Origin: CALBPI01 sp038521865
Lineage (GTDB): Bacteria; Pseudomonadota; Gammaproteobacteria; Steroidobacterales; Woeseiaceae
Length of the DNA: 64,000 nt
Reading direction: 5' to 3'
Assembly: GCA_038521865.1 (NCBI GenBank)
Contig: JBCBKO010000002.1
Span: 496,001-560,000 of the forward strand
Shown one piece after another: positions 42,992 through 51,507 of the stretch; position 1 is the first letter of the stretch; the number at the start of each line of letters is the position of its first letter. The position numbers were made by a program, and so were the translations under genes. The notes beneath the pieces are model-generated. The model made no database searches and had not been told where the DNA came from. It saw only the letters and a list, made by a program, of their open reading frames with translations.

Positions 42992-44023
42992 ATGTCAGGT
43001 CGCGGCCAAAAACACGCCGGGCCCAGGCGGCGCGCAACCTCTTATGATGTCGCGGAGTTGGCAGGCGTGTCGCAGTCGGCGGTATCGCGCGTGTTTCAGC
43101 GCGGCGCTAGCGCGTCCAAAGCGATGCGCGCGAGGGTACTTGAAGCGGCTGAGCAACTCGGTTACCGACCCAATGCAATCGCACGCGGTCTGATTACACA
43201 ACGCTCCAACATGGTCGCCGTTGTCATCGGACGGCAGACCAATCTGTTCTATCCCGAGGTACTCGTACAACTCACCGAGCAGTTCTCGCAGCGCGATATC
43301 CGGGTCCTGTTGTTCACACTTGCTCAGGAGCGGGACATCGATCTTGTGGTAGAGCAAATGTTGCAGTACCGGGTCGATGGCATCTTGATGGCGGCGATGC
43401 TGAACCAGTCCCAAGTCGAGGTCTTTCGCTCTGCAAATATTCCGCTAGTGCTGTTCAACCGCGCTTTCGAGGGCGCCCTGACCAGCAGCGTGCGTTGCGA
43501 TCAAGCAGAAGGCGAGCGCTGGCTGGTGCAGTCGCTGCATGCTGCGGGCCATCGCCGATTCGCGATCATCTCCGGCCCGGAGGACTCCTCGGTCAGTGCC
43601 GAACGCACCCAGGGAGCACTTGCCCAGTTACATGATCTCGGCGTCGACGAAGTCACGGTGCTCAGCGGCGATTACAGTTATGCCAGCGGCAAGGCGGCCC
43701 TTCATACGCTGCTACAGAATGGCGCTCGGTGTGACGCGGTGATCGCCGCGAACGATGCAATGGCGATTGGTTGCATTGATGCGGCCCGCGGTGAGTTCGG
43801 ACTATCGGTCCCCAACGAGCTTTCAGTTGTCGGTTTCGATGGTATTGGTCCGGCGAGGTTCGACGCCTATGACCTCACCACGGTGCGACAGCCGATCGGC
43901 CGGATGACAGCGGCGGCCGCCGAGATGCTGGTGCACCGGATCGAAGATCCCGAGATGTTGCCCGAGCACCGCGTGTTTTCCGGAGAGCACGTGCTCGGCA
44001 GCTCAGCGCGCATCCAACGATGA
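42992..44023 (+). CDS. LacI-family regulator of the catabolic cluster
   Basis: 343 residues from ATG 42992, with GGAG about 8 bases before it. HTH at about 17-65: TSYDVAELAGVSQSAVSRVFQ and LGYRPNAIARGL. The effector domain (about 75-340) has VAVVIGRQTNLFYPE, VDGILMAAML, IPLVLFNR, CDAVIAANDAMAIGCIDA, LSVVGFDGI and TTVRQPIGRM. It diverges from SDR-symporter and overlaps the next hydrolase by four bases (ATGA). The 13-base operator core lies in its promoter and in two others. It is the best candidate regulator for the cluster, with a sugar-like effector expected. Confidence 0.93.
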   Translation: MSGRGQKHAGPRRRATSYDVAELAGVSQSAVSRVFQRGASASKAMRARVLEAAEQLGYRPNAIARGLITQRSNMVAVVIGRQTNLFYPEVLVQLTEQFSQRDIRVLLFTLAQERDIDLVVEQMLQYRVDGILMAAMLNQSQVEVFRSANIPLVLFNRAFEGALTSSVRCDQAEGERWLVQSLHAAGHRRFAIISGPEDSSVSAERTQGALAQLHDLGVDEVTVLSGDYSYASGKAALHTLLQNGARCDAVIAANDAMAIGCIDAARGEFGLSVPNELSVVGFDGIGPARFDAYDLTTVRQPIGRMTAAAAEMLVHRIEDPEMLPEHRVFSGEHVLGSSARIQR

Positions 44024-44715
44024 GCACTCCCGATGTCGTGCTGGCGCCCGGCATGCTCTGCGACCGACGACTTTTTGAACCCCAGATTGAGGCGATCGAG
44101 GGTCGTGTCACCGTCGCAGACCTGACGCGCGCTGATTCCATTGATGGCATGGCCAGGGACCTGCTCGACAGTGCGCCAACTCAATTTGCGCTGGCAGGTC
44201 TTTCGCTTGGGGGGATCGTTGCACTGGAATGTATGCGCTTGGCACCTGAGCGGATCACGCACCTCGCGCTGCTTGACACCACCCCACGCGCGGACACTCA
44301 GGAGAAGCGCGACACCCGAACGCATCAGATTCGCGAAGCAGACGCGGGGCACTTCAGAGACATCGTCGTGAACGAGTTAAAGCCGGGTTACCTGGCAACC
44401 TCGCTGATGAACGACAGCGCACTGCGCCAACTGGTCATCGATATGGCCGTCAGTCTCGGCCCTGGCGTATTCGCGAGGCAAAGCACAGCATTGATGGGCA
44501 GGCGCAGTAACGAAGCCCTGCTACCTGATATTGCCGCAAAAACACTCGTCTTGTGTGGCGAGGAAGACCGTTTGTGCCCCGTTGCGCTGCATCAGCAAAT
44601 GGCTGCAGCAATTCCCGACGCGCAGCTCATGGTCATTCCCGACTGCGGCCACTTGCCGACCCTGGAGCGACCGGCTACGGTCTGCGCTGCCATGCTTGAT
44701 TGGCTTAACCGATAA
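44020..44715 (+). CDS. Alpha/beta hydrolase
   Basis: 231 residues, cytoplasmic by lack of a signal. Nucleophile elbow GLSLGGIV (Ser), charge-relay Asp in CGEEDRLCP and His in PDCGHLPTLERP; VVLAPGMLCDRRLFEPQ forms the oxyanion strand. Short-lid esterase or lactonase group. Translationally coupled to the LacI gene and followed 23 bases later by the HpcH/HpaI aldolase. It likely opens an ester or lactone in the pathway, but the substrate is unknown. Confidence 0.9.
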   Translation: MSTPDVVLAPGMLCDRRLFEPQIEAIEGRVTVADLTRADSIDGMARDLLDSAPTQFALAGLSLGGIVALECMRLAPERITHLALLDTTPRADTQEKRDTRTHQIREADAGHFRDIVVNELKPGYLATSLMNDSALRQLVIDMAVSLGPGVFARQSTALMGRRSNEALLPDIAAKTLVLCGEEDRLCPVALHQQMAAAIPDAQLMVIPDCGHLPTLERPATVCAAMLDWLNR

Positions 44716-44738
44716 CCGACGGAAGAAGTACCCATCTC

Positions 44739-45557
44739 ATGGATCGCAACACCGACCGAGTTCCTACCACCCACGTCGGGAGCCTGCCAAGACACGACGC
44801 GTTTCGTGCGCACCTGCGTTCCCGTGAATTTACGATCGGCACCTTCCTGAAAACGCCGTCCGAGGTCGTCACCGAGGTTGTTGGTCTCAGCGATCTCGAC
44901 GTGATTTGTTTCGACGCCGAGCATGCACCTTTTGGCAGATTGGAAACCGATCGATGTATTGCGGCAGCACGCGCGGCCGACATGCCCTCGCTGGTTCGGG
45001 TCGCAGGGCACTCGCCACACGATATCCGCAATGCACTGGATTCCGGTGCAACCGGCGTGCTGGTGCCACACGTATGCACGGCGGAGCAGGCGGAGCAATT
45101 GGTGCGCGCCTCACATTTCGGGGAAGGCGGTCGCGGCTATGCCGGCTCACCGCGTGCGGCGGGCTACGGTACCAAGCCGATGGCGCAACACCGCGCGGAC
45201 AGCGATCGACAGACAACGCTTATTGTGCAAATCGAAGATATCGCAGCGCTGGATCACGTTGAGGCCATCGCCAACACGGATGTTGATGCGTTATTTATTG
45301 GACGAGCGGATTTGGCCGTCGCAATGGACAAGCCGGTGAGCGACGCAGCGGTCATCGATACCGTGGCGCAGATCTGCAAGACCGCTGCTGCAGTCGGCAA
45401 GGCTGTCGGCATGTTCACGCCGCGTCTGGATGAATTGCCCGACTGGCGGGCGATGGGCGCCAGTTTGTTCCTGCTGGGTTCGGACCACGGATTTTTGCTG
45501 CAAGGTGCTAATGCGCTAGCCAGCACCGCACGTCAATCGCTCGAACCCAGCGAGTAG
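44739..45557 (+). CDS. HpcH/HpaI-family aldolase
   Basis: 272 residues, TIM barrel of the class II pyruvate-type aldolases. TFLKTPSEVVTEVVGLSDLDVICFDAEHAPF holds the conserved acid/base His; VQIED and LFIGRADLAVAM carry the metal-binding Glu and Asp. Members cleave 2-keto-3-deoxy sugar acids or similar 4-hydroxy-2-oxoacids to pyruvate plus an aldehyde. In this cluster it would act last, after dehydrogenase, lactonase and a dehydratase; no dehydratase gene was seen. Its 3' end overlaps that of the convergent amidohydrolase by 25 bases. Confidence 0.9.
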   Translation: MDRNTDRVPTTHVGSLPRHDAFRAHLRSREFTIGTFLKTPSEVVTEVVGLSDLDVICFDAEHAPFGRLETDRCIAAARAADMPSLVRVAGHSPHDIRNALDSGATGVLVPHVCTAEQAEQLVRASHFGEGGRGYAGSPRAAGYGTKPMAQHRADSDRQTTLIVQIEDIAALDHVEAIANTDVDALFIGRADLAVAMDKPVSDAAVIDTVAQICKTAAAVGKAVGMFTPRLDELPDWRAMGASLFLLGSDHGFLLQGANALASTARQSLEPSE

Positions 45558-46435
45558 AATGACGCAGCATTGCCGCGGAACAGTTTGTCTTGTTCCGGCT
45601 CGCTGAGGTCGCCGACCACTTTCTCGTAGCTGCTCCAGATATCGCGGAAGCTGCGGTGCAACTTATCGACAGGAAAGTTGGACCCGAACATGCACCGATC
45701 GACGCCGAATACATCGAGACAGGTGTCGATCAAGCGCCCGATGCTGGCATCGCTCCAGTCGGGATCAAACATACTGAAGCCGGACAACTTGCAGACCGAT
45801 TTCGGGTGCGCCGCCAGAGCCATAAGACCATCGCGCCATGCCGCAAGGCCGTATTCACTCTGATCCCAAGGTGATCCGGCATGGCACAGCGCCACGGACA
45901 AATCTGGAATGTCGCTCATTACCCGCGCTGCCGCATACAACTGATCGGGCACCAACTGCAGATCAAAGCGTAAACCTCGCGCCCCTAACTCCGTTAGCCC
46001 AGCCTTCCAATGATCGTTAGCCAGCAAAGCACCGGAACCTGTGCGCGCATCTTCCGCTGCGGCACGACCGACGATCTGACGTGCACCTCTCAGCTTCGAC
46101 GATTGCTGATGGGCATCGAGCTGGGCTTCCAGATCATCCCGCTCGAGCTCGCAATACGCGACGATGGCATTCGGCAGCCCATGCGTCTCCGATTGCTGTT
46201 GCACCCAGCGAGTCTCATCGACGGCCTGACCCGTCGCCACCCCAACTTGAATGTGTACAGAACCGAGGAGCTGCCAGGGCGCGACGTCGTTGCGGAAGTC
46301 GTCAACCTGGTAGTCCTTCTGAATGGGCGTCGGATCGCCGAAGAATCGTTTGACGCCTTTAGCCTGAAGCCAGGGATAGTCGCAGGCGTTGAGGTCCCAT
46401 AAATGGTGGTGCGCATCGATGATCTGACGCGTCAT
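45533..46435 (-). CDS. Amidohydrolase-2 family protein (lactonase-like)
   Basis: 300 residues from ATG 46435, overlapping the SnoaL stop (TGATG). MTRQIIDAHHHLWDLNACDYPWL at the N-terminus, LCHAGSPW, VCKLSGFSMF and RCMFGSNFPVDKL place it in the metal-dependent family that includes L-rhamnono- and L-fuconolactonases and 2-pyrone-4,6-dicarboxylate hydrolases. HxH, the mid His and the late Asp-like position (NFPVD) are present. Second gene of a two-gene operon with the double-SnoaL protein. Lactone opening is the favoured guess. Confidence 0.88.
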   Translation of the reverse strand: MTRQIIDAHHHLWDLNACDYPWLQAKGVKRFFGDPTPIQKDYQVDDFRNDVAPWQLLGSVHIQVGVATGQAVDETRWVQQQSETHGLPNAIVAYCELERDDLEAQLDAHQQSSKLRGARQIVGRAAAEDARTGSGALLANDHWKAGLTELGARGLRFDLQLVPDQLYAAARVMSDIPDLSVALCHAGSPWDQSEYGLAAWRDGLMALAAHPKSVCKLSGFSMFDPDWSDASIGRLIDTCLDVFGVDRCMFGSNFPVDKLHRSFRDIWSSYEKVVGDLSEPEQDKLFRGNAASFYSLGSSD

Positions 46436-47418
46436 CAGATCACCTGAGCGAGCACGGCCAATTGATCGAATACAGTCCACTCAGCGGTCACGCGCCCAGC
46501 GTGCTGACGAAGATGCGTAACACCCAGAATCAGGACCGGCTGCCCGTTCGCCGGCGCACCCTCGAAGTCCTGCGCAAGCGTACCTGCAACCCGCCATCGC
46601 ACAGCTATGTCCTCGCCGCCGTTGCCCGTTGGCTGCGCGCAGCAATGGTCCAGCGTGAATTTGGGGTCGTCAAGCAGGCTCTGCCATCGCGCGTAATGCG
46701 CGTTGATGTGACTGCGACCGTGGTAGCGCTCAATTGGCGAACGATAAAGGGTGGCATAAGGCGCAAAGACCGCGTTTCGTGAATCATCGCCGCCGCCCCA
46801 GCACGCGTCGAGCCAGCGCCCGGCGAACGCCCTTGCGGCGAGTTGCATCGAGTCACGGGATTCCTCATGGACTTTGGCAATACCGGACCGAACCTCACCG
46901 TGCTCGCTCGCAAGCCAACCCCGGTGCTGTTCCGTCCAGCGCTCTTTGATGCCTCGGGCCGCTACGTCCGCTGGCAGCTCCAGCTGGCGCACCAGAGACA
47001 GCTGGTCTCGGACGAGCCACTCCCGAACGATTCTGCCGTCTTCAACCACGCAATCAGCAATATTGGAGATGACGACCTTCTTGCCGGTTGCCGCAGCAAA
47101 CGGATGATCGCCGAGATGGGTCATCGGACTCGTGAGCCGGTGCGAGCTGTAGGCAACGCCGTCTGGCCAATGGCCGACCACGATGTTGTCGCAGAGCAAC
47201 GATCGATCGGGAAAACTCGCCAACATCGCCCGCGTACCATCGATCACAACTTGCCCGGTGTTTGACGTGCCATCGAGTGCGTCTACAGCGCAATCATCGC
47301 TGTAATATCGGGAGATCAGGTCGATCTGGCCATCCTCCCATATCTCGTATGTGATCCCGAGGATGTAGTCGATAATGTCGTCGTCGGCTCCGTACTGGCC
47401 GCCCGTTTCGTGTTCCAT
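46435..47418 (-). CDS. SnoaL/NTF2-like double-domain protein
   Basis: 327 residues from MEHETGG. Two NTF2-like cone folds: an N-terminal one (about 12-140; DLISRYYSDDCAVDAL, VIDGTRAMLASFPDRS, ISNIADCVVEDGRIVREWLVRDQLSLVRQL) and a C-terminal one (about 190-325). SnoaL-like proteins include polyketide cyclases, isomerases and hydratases; no reaction can be assigned. It is related in pattern to the proteins at 49947, 50970 and 51508, and all four sit in one cluster, which is unusual. Its promoter shares a bidirectional control region with the cupin gene. Confidence 0.85.
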   Translation of the reverse strand: MEHETGGQYGADDDIIDYILGITYEIWEDGQIDLISRYYSDDCAVDALDGTSNTGQVVIDGTRAMLASFPDRSLLCDNIVVGHWPDGVAYSSHRLTSPMTHLGDHPFAAATGKKVVISNIADCVVEDGRIVREWLVRDQLSLVRQLELPADVAARGIKERWTEQHRGWLASEHGEVRSGIAKVHEESRDSMQLAARAFAGRWLDACWGGGDDSRNAVFAPYATLYRSPIERYHGRSHINAHYARWQSLLDDPKFTLDHCCAQPTGNGGEDIAVRWRVAGTLAQDFEGAPANGQPVLILGVTHLRQHAGRVTAEWTVFDQLAVLAQVI

Positions 47419-47436
47419 TCTTCCGCCTGTCGTGCT

Positions 47437-47455
47437 GTTGTACTTCGAATGCAAG
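47437..47455. promoter_or_regulatory. Cluster operator, copy 2
   Basis: GTTGTACTTCGAATGCAAG, imperfect palindrome centred on TTCGAA, 19 bases upstream of the minus-strand SnoaL start. Nearly identical to the site at 55972. Confidence 0.7.
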
Positions 47456-47468
47456 ATTTGCATCCCTT

Positions 47469-47486
47469 ATGTCTGATTATAGACAT
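47469..47486. promoter_or_regulatory. Second dyad in the divergent promoter region
   Basis: ATGTCT-GATTAT-AGACAT, 6-bp arms separated by 6 bases, midway between the two operator copies. It may be a site for another regulator (GntR-like spacing) or part of the promoter. Confidence 0.35.
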
Positions 47487-47538
47487 CTGAATTCTATTTT
47501 CTCCAAGTGAAAATCGGTATTTAGTGGCTTGCCGCTAT

Positions 47539-47557
47539 CTTGAATTCGAAGTACATT
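47539..47557. promoter_or_regulatory. Cluster operator, copy 3
   Basis: CTTGAATTCGAAGTACATT; the complement contains ACTTCGAATTCAA, the shared core with one change. It lies 53 bases before the cupin gene start and 83 bases from copy 2. Confidence 0.65.
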
Positions 47558-47610
47558 CTGTCTTGGCGGGCTAGTGGACACCTGCCGCAAATCCTGCTTG
47601 GGGGGCTGTC

Positions 47611-48612
47611 ATGGTACAAGCGACGCGAGATGTAGGTTCCATCTGCGCATTCGAAGCCGCACATCTCGTGCGGTACGACGATCTTGTGCCTTGTCGAACC
47701 GCATTCATCGACACCCGAACGCCAGGCAGCGAGCGCAAAGAAAACTTCACCATTATCGGGCCTGGTGTCGCTGAAAACCCTGATCAACACGTGCACATCA
47801 CGACACCTCACGGTTTCAACATCGGCGGCGCTCGACAACCGCCCGGATGCGTCAACTCTCAACACAGCCATGAAACAGCGGAAGTGTTCATCGTCCATAG
47901 CGGTCGATGGGCATTCAGACTTGGCGAAAACGCCGAGGACGCGGAAGTGGTTTTGGAGGCCGGCGACACAATCTCCATTCCGACGCGCGTGTTTCGTGGC
48001 TTCGAAAACGTCGGCGAGGACTCTGGGTTTCTGTTCGCGGTGCTCGGGGGCGACGACCCAGGGCGTGTGCTGTGGGCACCTTACGTCTTTGAACAAGCCG
48101 AAGAGTACGGTCTTGTTCTCATGGAAGACGGGAGCTTGTATGACAACAGCAGCGGCACACCGATGCCACCGCATACGAGACCGCAGACCCCAACCAGCGA
48201 GACTGAAGTCGCCGCATTGGATCGACTCGACAATGACCAATTGCGACGTTGCGTACTCCGATATAACGAGCTCACGTATCGCTCAATCCCCGAGCGCACG
48301 ATCAATGAAGCCCCGATTATCGGTGCGGCAGGCGAGGGGCTTGGACCTGCACCACTCGATTGGCCGCATGGATTTCATGTCCGCTGCATCGAACTGCAGC
48401 CAGGTACGGAAGGCAGCGCCTACAGCTTCGATACGCCGGAGGTATTACTCGGGTTCCGTGGCGAAATCGATGTCGAATTGCCTGCTGGCCGACTCCGATT
48501 CCAGTCGGGTGACACGCTCTCCGTTCCGGCGGGCGTCAACCGACAACTGACCAACCGTGGCTCTGAGGCCGCGACGCTTTTTGTGGTTCGAGGCGGCGAC
48601 GCTATCGAGTAA
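47611..48612 (+). CDS. Two-domain cupin protein
   Basis: 333 residues, no signal peptide. The first cupin (about 55-150) has the metal motif QHSHETAEVF (His, His, Glu), but the usual third His is replaced (PTRVFRGFEN). The second cupin (about 250-330; GFRGEIDVELPAGRLRF, SGDTLSVPAGVNRQL) lacks metal ligands. Bicupins act as dioxygenases, isomerases or sugar-binding proteins. Here it is first in the cupin-HisD-SnoaL operon under operator copy 3. It may open a ring or isomerise an intermediate, but no specific reaction can be assigned. Confidence 0.85.
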   Translation: MVQATRDVGSICAFEAAHLVRYDDLVPCRTAFIDTRTPGSERKENFTIIGPGVAENPDQHVHITTPHGFNIGGARQPPGCVNSQHSHETAEVFIVHSGRWAFRLGENAEDAEVVLEAGDTISIPTRVFRGFENVGEDSGFLFAVLGGDDPGRVLWAPYVFEQAEEYGLVLMEDGSLYDNSSGTPMPPHTRPQTPTSETEVAALDRLDNDQLRRCVLRYNELTYRSIPERTINEAPIIGAAGEGLGPAPLDWPHGFHVRCIELQPGTEGSAYSFDTPEVLLGFRGEIDVELPAGRLRFQSGDTLSVPAGVNRQLTNRGSEAATLFVVRGGDAIE

Positions 48613-48660
48613 CACCACATCGTTCATGACTCATTAGTCTCAATTTCAGGAAGCACCAAC

Positions 48661-49947
48661 GTGATCAAGACCATCAAATCGGGCATCAATGCGGAGACCG
48701 CAGCCGACTTCGATGCCAAAGTCAAAACGACTGTCGAAGGCATTCTTGCCGACATCCAGGAGCGCGGCGATGCTGCTGTGCGTGAGCTCTCGGGAAAGTT
48801 CGATAAATGGGAGCCCGAGCAATTTCGCCTGACCGATGAACAGATCAAGGCCTGCATCGCGAGACTGCCGGCGAGCACCATCGACGACATCAAATTCGCC
48901 CAGACGCAAATTCGTCGCTTTGCCGAGATTCAGAAAGCCGCCCTGCGCGACGTCGAAGAAGAAACACTGCCTGGCGTGATTCTCGGCCATAAAAATATTC
49001 CAGTGAACAGCGTCGGCTGCTACGTGCCAGGCGGCAAGTACCCAATGGTGGCGAGCGCCCACATGAGCGTACTGACTGCTAAGGTCGCTGGCGTTGAGCG
49101 CGTGGTTGCATGTGCACCGCCCCATCAGGGCGCACCGCACGACGCGATTGTCGCCGCCATGCACATGGCCGGCGCCGACGAAATCTATTGCCTCGGCGGC
49201 GTACAGGCTGTCGGCGCGATGGCACTCGGCACCGAAACGATGGCCCCCGTCGACATGATTGTCGGACCGGGCAATGCGTTTGTCGCGGAGGCCAAACGAC
49301 AGCTCTACGGCCGCGTCGGGATCGACCTGTTCGCAGGTCCCACCGAAACCCTGGTCATCGCTGACGAGACCTGCGACGGAGAGATGGCTGCGACTGACCT
49401 TTTGGGGCAGGCGGAGCACGGCGTGAATTCACCGGCCATTCTATTGACGACGTCTGCGCAGTTGGTGGAAGACACCCAGAAAGAAATCGAGCGGCAACTC
49501 GAAACGCTCGAGACCGCGGAGGTCGCCGGTGCCGCGTGGCGTGACTACGGTCAGATCATTCTCTGCGACACTGACGAGGAGATGCTCGAAGAAGCCGATC
49601 GAATTGCCAGCGAGCACGTTCAGGTCATGACACGCGACCCGGACTACTTCCTCAACAACATGACGAACTACGGTGCCCTGTTCCTCGGAAAGGAAACCAA
49701 CGTGTCTTACGGCGACAAGGTTATTGGCACCAACCATACGCTGCCGACCAAACTGGCAGCGCGCTACACCGGCGGACTGTGGGTTGGCAAATTCATCAAG
49801 ACCTGCACTTACCAAAAAGTCTCACCGGACGCGACTGCCATGATCGGAGAGTACTGCTCTCGACTATGTGCGCTCGAGGGATTTGCGGGACACAAAGCGC
49901 AAGCCGACTTGCGAGTGCGTCGCTACAAAAAGGACGCAGCCGCCTGA
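48661..49947 (+). CDS. Histidinol dehydrogenase-like oxidoreductase (HpsN-type)
   Basis: 428 residues from a GTG start with AGGA upstream. All HisD hallmarks are present: CYVPGGKYP, GGVQAVGAMALGT, DMIVGPGNAFV, GPTETLV, Zn ligands in LLGQAEHG, SYGDKVIG and EGFAGH, and the catalytic Glu-His in IASEHVQVM. It lies far from any his operon. Together with divergent N-terminal sequence this points to the catabolic HisD-like group, such as sulfopropanediol dehydrogenase HpsN, which oxidises an alcohol to an acid in two NAD-linked steps. Overlaps the next gene (TGATG). Substrate is unknown; a polyol or hydroxymethyl intermediate of this pathway is likely. Confidence 0.9.
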   Translation: MIKTIKSGINAETAADFDAKVKTTVEGILADIQERGDAAVRELSGKFDKWEPEQFRLTDEQIKACIARLPASTIDDIKFAQTQIRRFAEIQKAALRDVEEETLPGVILGHKNIPVNSVGCYVPGGKYPMVASAHMSVLTAKVAGVERVVACAPPHQGAPHDAIVAAMHMAGADEIYCLGGVQAVGAMALGTETMAPVDMIVGPGNAFVAEAKRQLYGRVGIDLFAGPTETLVIADETCDGEMAATDLLGQAEHGVNSPAILLTTSAQLVEDTQKEIERQLETLETAEVAGAAWRDYGQIILCDTDEEMLEEADRIASEHVQVMTRDPDYFLNNMTNYGALFLGKETNVSYGDKVIGTNHTLPTKLAARYTGGLWVGKFIKTCTYQKVSPDATAMIGEYCSRLCALEGFAGHKAQADLRVRRYKKDAAA

Positions 49948-50969
49948 TGTCCGACGCCTCCCGGGCGGAGCGATTCAGCGAAAACAAGCGCGCAGTCTCG
50001 ATGGGGCTGCGCGCTATCGTTGAGAGCTCTGCCGACAAGCGTCTGGATTTGATCAAGGCGCTCTACCACCCTGACGCAACGGCATTTGCATTTTGCCCGG
50101 TGGATCACCTGTCCGGAGCGACACAGATCTACGATTCGCTCTGGCAGCCGCTGTTAGGCGCGATTGAAAACGCATCGCGTCAGGATCGAATCATCGTATC
50201 TGGCGAGTACCAATCACGAGAAATGGTCGCGATTCACGGCACGCTGGATGGCACCCTGGCTCATGACCTTTTCGATATTCCCGGCGGCGGGGAATCGATT
50301 CAGTTGCGCTACTGTGAAGTGCACTCGGTCGAAGCTGCGCGAATCGTTCACTCATGGATCCTTGTCGATCTGCTCGACTTGATGCGACAAGTCGGGTGCT
50401 GGCCGTTAGCGCCGAGCACTGGCCGAGAGGTCGTCTGGCCTGAACCGGAAGCGGCGCCAGCGACCGATAGCGTCGATCTCGAAACCGGCCAGATCACCCT
50501 CGATGTCACACTCGCCATGCAAAACGCGCTTGGCGAGTTTGACGGCGACTCACTCGACAGCATGCCGCACAATAACTACTGGTCCGACGGCTTCGGGTGG
50601 TATGGACCGGCAGGAATCGGCGTTACCCACGGTATGACGGAGTTTCGCGCACATCATCAGATTCCATTTCTGCTCGCTTTCCCAGACCGGCGTGGCGGAG
50701 ACCATTTCGTAAGAATGGGCGACGGCGCATTTTCGGTGACCGGCGGTTGGCCCAGCGTGCGTGCGACGCACACGGGCGGCAACTGGATGGGTATGCCGCC
50801 GACCGGCAAATTCATCGGCATGCGGGTGATGGACTTCTATCGTTGTGAGGATGGCAAACTCGCAGAGAACTGGGTACCGATCGACATCATCGACATCCTG
50901 CGTCAGATGGGCGTGGATGTGTTCGCCCGGCTACGACATCTCACCGGGCGTTTTGAGACGACGCTCTGA
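49947..50969 (+). CDS. SnoaL/NTF2-like double-domain protein
   Basis: 340 residues from ATG 49947, coupled to the HisD-like gene by TGATG. Two NTF2-like domains. The first (about 20-160) has ALYHPDATAFAFCPVDHLSG and SWILVDLLDLMRQVG. The second (about 185-335) has NYWSDGFGWYGPAGIG, HHQIPFLLAFPDR, WMGMPPTGKFIGMRVMDFYR and LAENWVPIDIIDILRQMG. The second domain closely parallels those of the proteins at 50970 and 51508, so they are paralogues. The function is unknown. Its stop directly abuts the stop of the convergent 50970 gene. Confidence 0.85.
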   Translation: MSDASRAERFSENKRAVSMGLRAIVESSADKRLDLIKALYHPDATAFAFCPVDHLSGATQIYDSLWQPLLGAIENASRQDRIIVSGEYQSREMVAIHGTLDGTLAHDLFDIPGGGESIQLRYCEVHSVEAARIVHSWILVDLLDLMRQVGCWPLAPSTGREVVWPEPEAAPATDSVDLETGQITLDVTLAMQNALGEFDGDSLDSMPHNNYWSDGFGWYGPAGIGVTHGMTEFRAHHQIPFLLAFPDRRGGDHFVRMGDGAFSVTGGWPSVRATHTGGNWMGMPPTGKFIGMRVMDFYRCEDGKLAENWVPIDIIDILRQMGVDVFARLRHLTGRFETTL

Positions 50970-51494
50970 CTAGTCTTGTCGATCCGGCCACGAACCGGAG
51001 TCATTTTTCTCCCAGCCATGACCATTGAAAGGGTCCACGCCCAGTTGGCGCATAACGTAGGGGAAATCGACCATTACCCAGTTATCTACAATCTTGCCGT
51101 CGACGACTTTCCAGAAATCCATGTAGCGAATCTCGACACGTTTCCCGGTGGGGGCAATCCCCATGAACTCTCCTGAATGCACCGCCGTCTGATACCCAAA
51201 TGCCGCACACCACTCGCCCTGAACGATGCGCGCTTCATCGACACACACTTTGTCTGAAAACGCCGCCTGAAACGGTCGCTGCCAGTTGTCCTGAAACTCT
51301 TTCAAGCCTTGCTTGAATCCACAACCAGCGTTGCCCATCCAGCGAAATGATTCAGAAAAAAAACGCCCCATATTGTCAATATCGTGATCGTTAAGTCCAT
51401 CGACCATGTTGTCGATGACCGAGAGCGTCTCATCACTTTTGCTGAGGTCGTTATCGGCGGTTAATTCCGCTTGAGTCGGACGTGATCCTTTCAT
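50970..51494 (-). CDS. SnoaL/NTF2-like single-domain protein
   Basis: 174 residues from ATG 51494 (MKGSRPTQ). One NTF2-like domain: NMVDGLNDHDIDNMGRFFSESFRWMG, EFQDNWQRPFQAAFSD, GEFMGIAPTGKRVEIRYMDFWKV and IVDNWVMVDFPYVMRQLGVDPF. It matches the C-terminal domain of its larger neighbours. Last gene of the TonB receptor-hydrolase-SnoaL-SnoaL operon, 13 bases after the 51508 gene. Possibly forms mixed dimers with the double-domain paralogues (inference). Confidence 0.85.
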   Translation of the reverse strand: MKGSRPTQAELTADNDLSKSDETLSVIDNMVDGLNDHDIDNMGRFFSESFRWMGNAGCGFKQGLKEFQDNWQRPFQAAFSDKVCVDEARIVQGEWCAAFGYQTAVHSGEFMGIAPTGKRVEIRYMDFWKVVDGKIVDNWVMVDFPYVMRQLGVDPFNGHGWEKNDSGSWPDRQD

Positions 51495-51507
51495 TGTTAC
51501 TTTTTCC

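Noticed and set aside
48661..49947. HisD-like gene as the biosynthetic histidinol dehydrogenase
   Set aside because: No other his gene nearby; operon with cupin and SnoaL genes points to a catabolic HisD-like enzyme.
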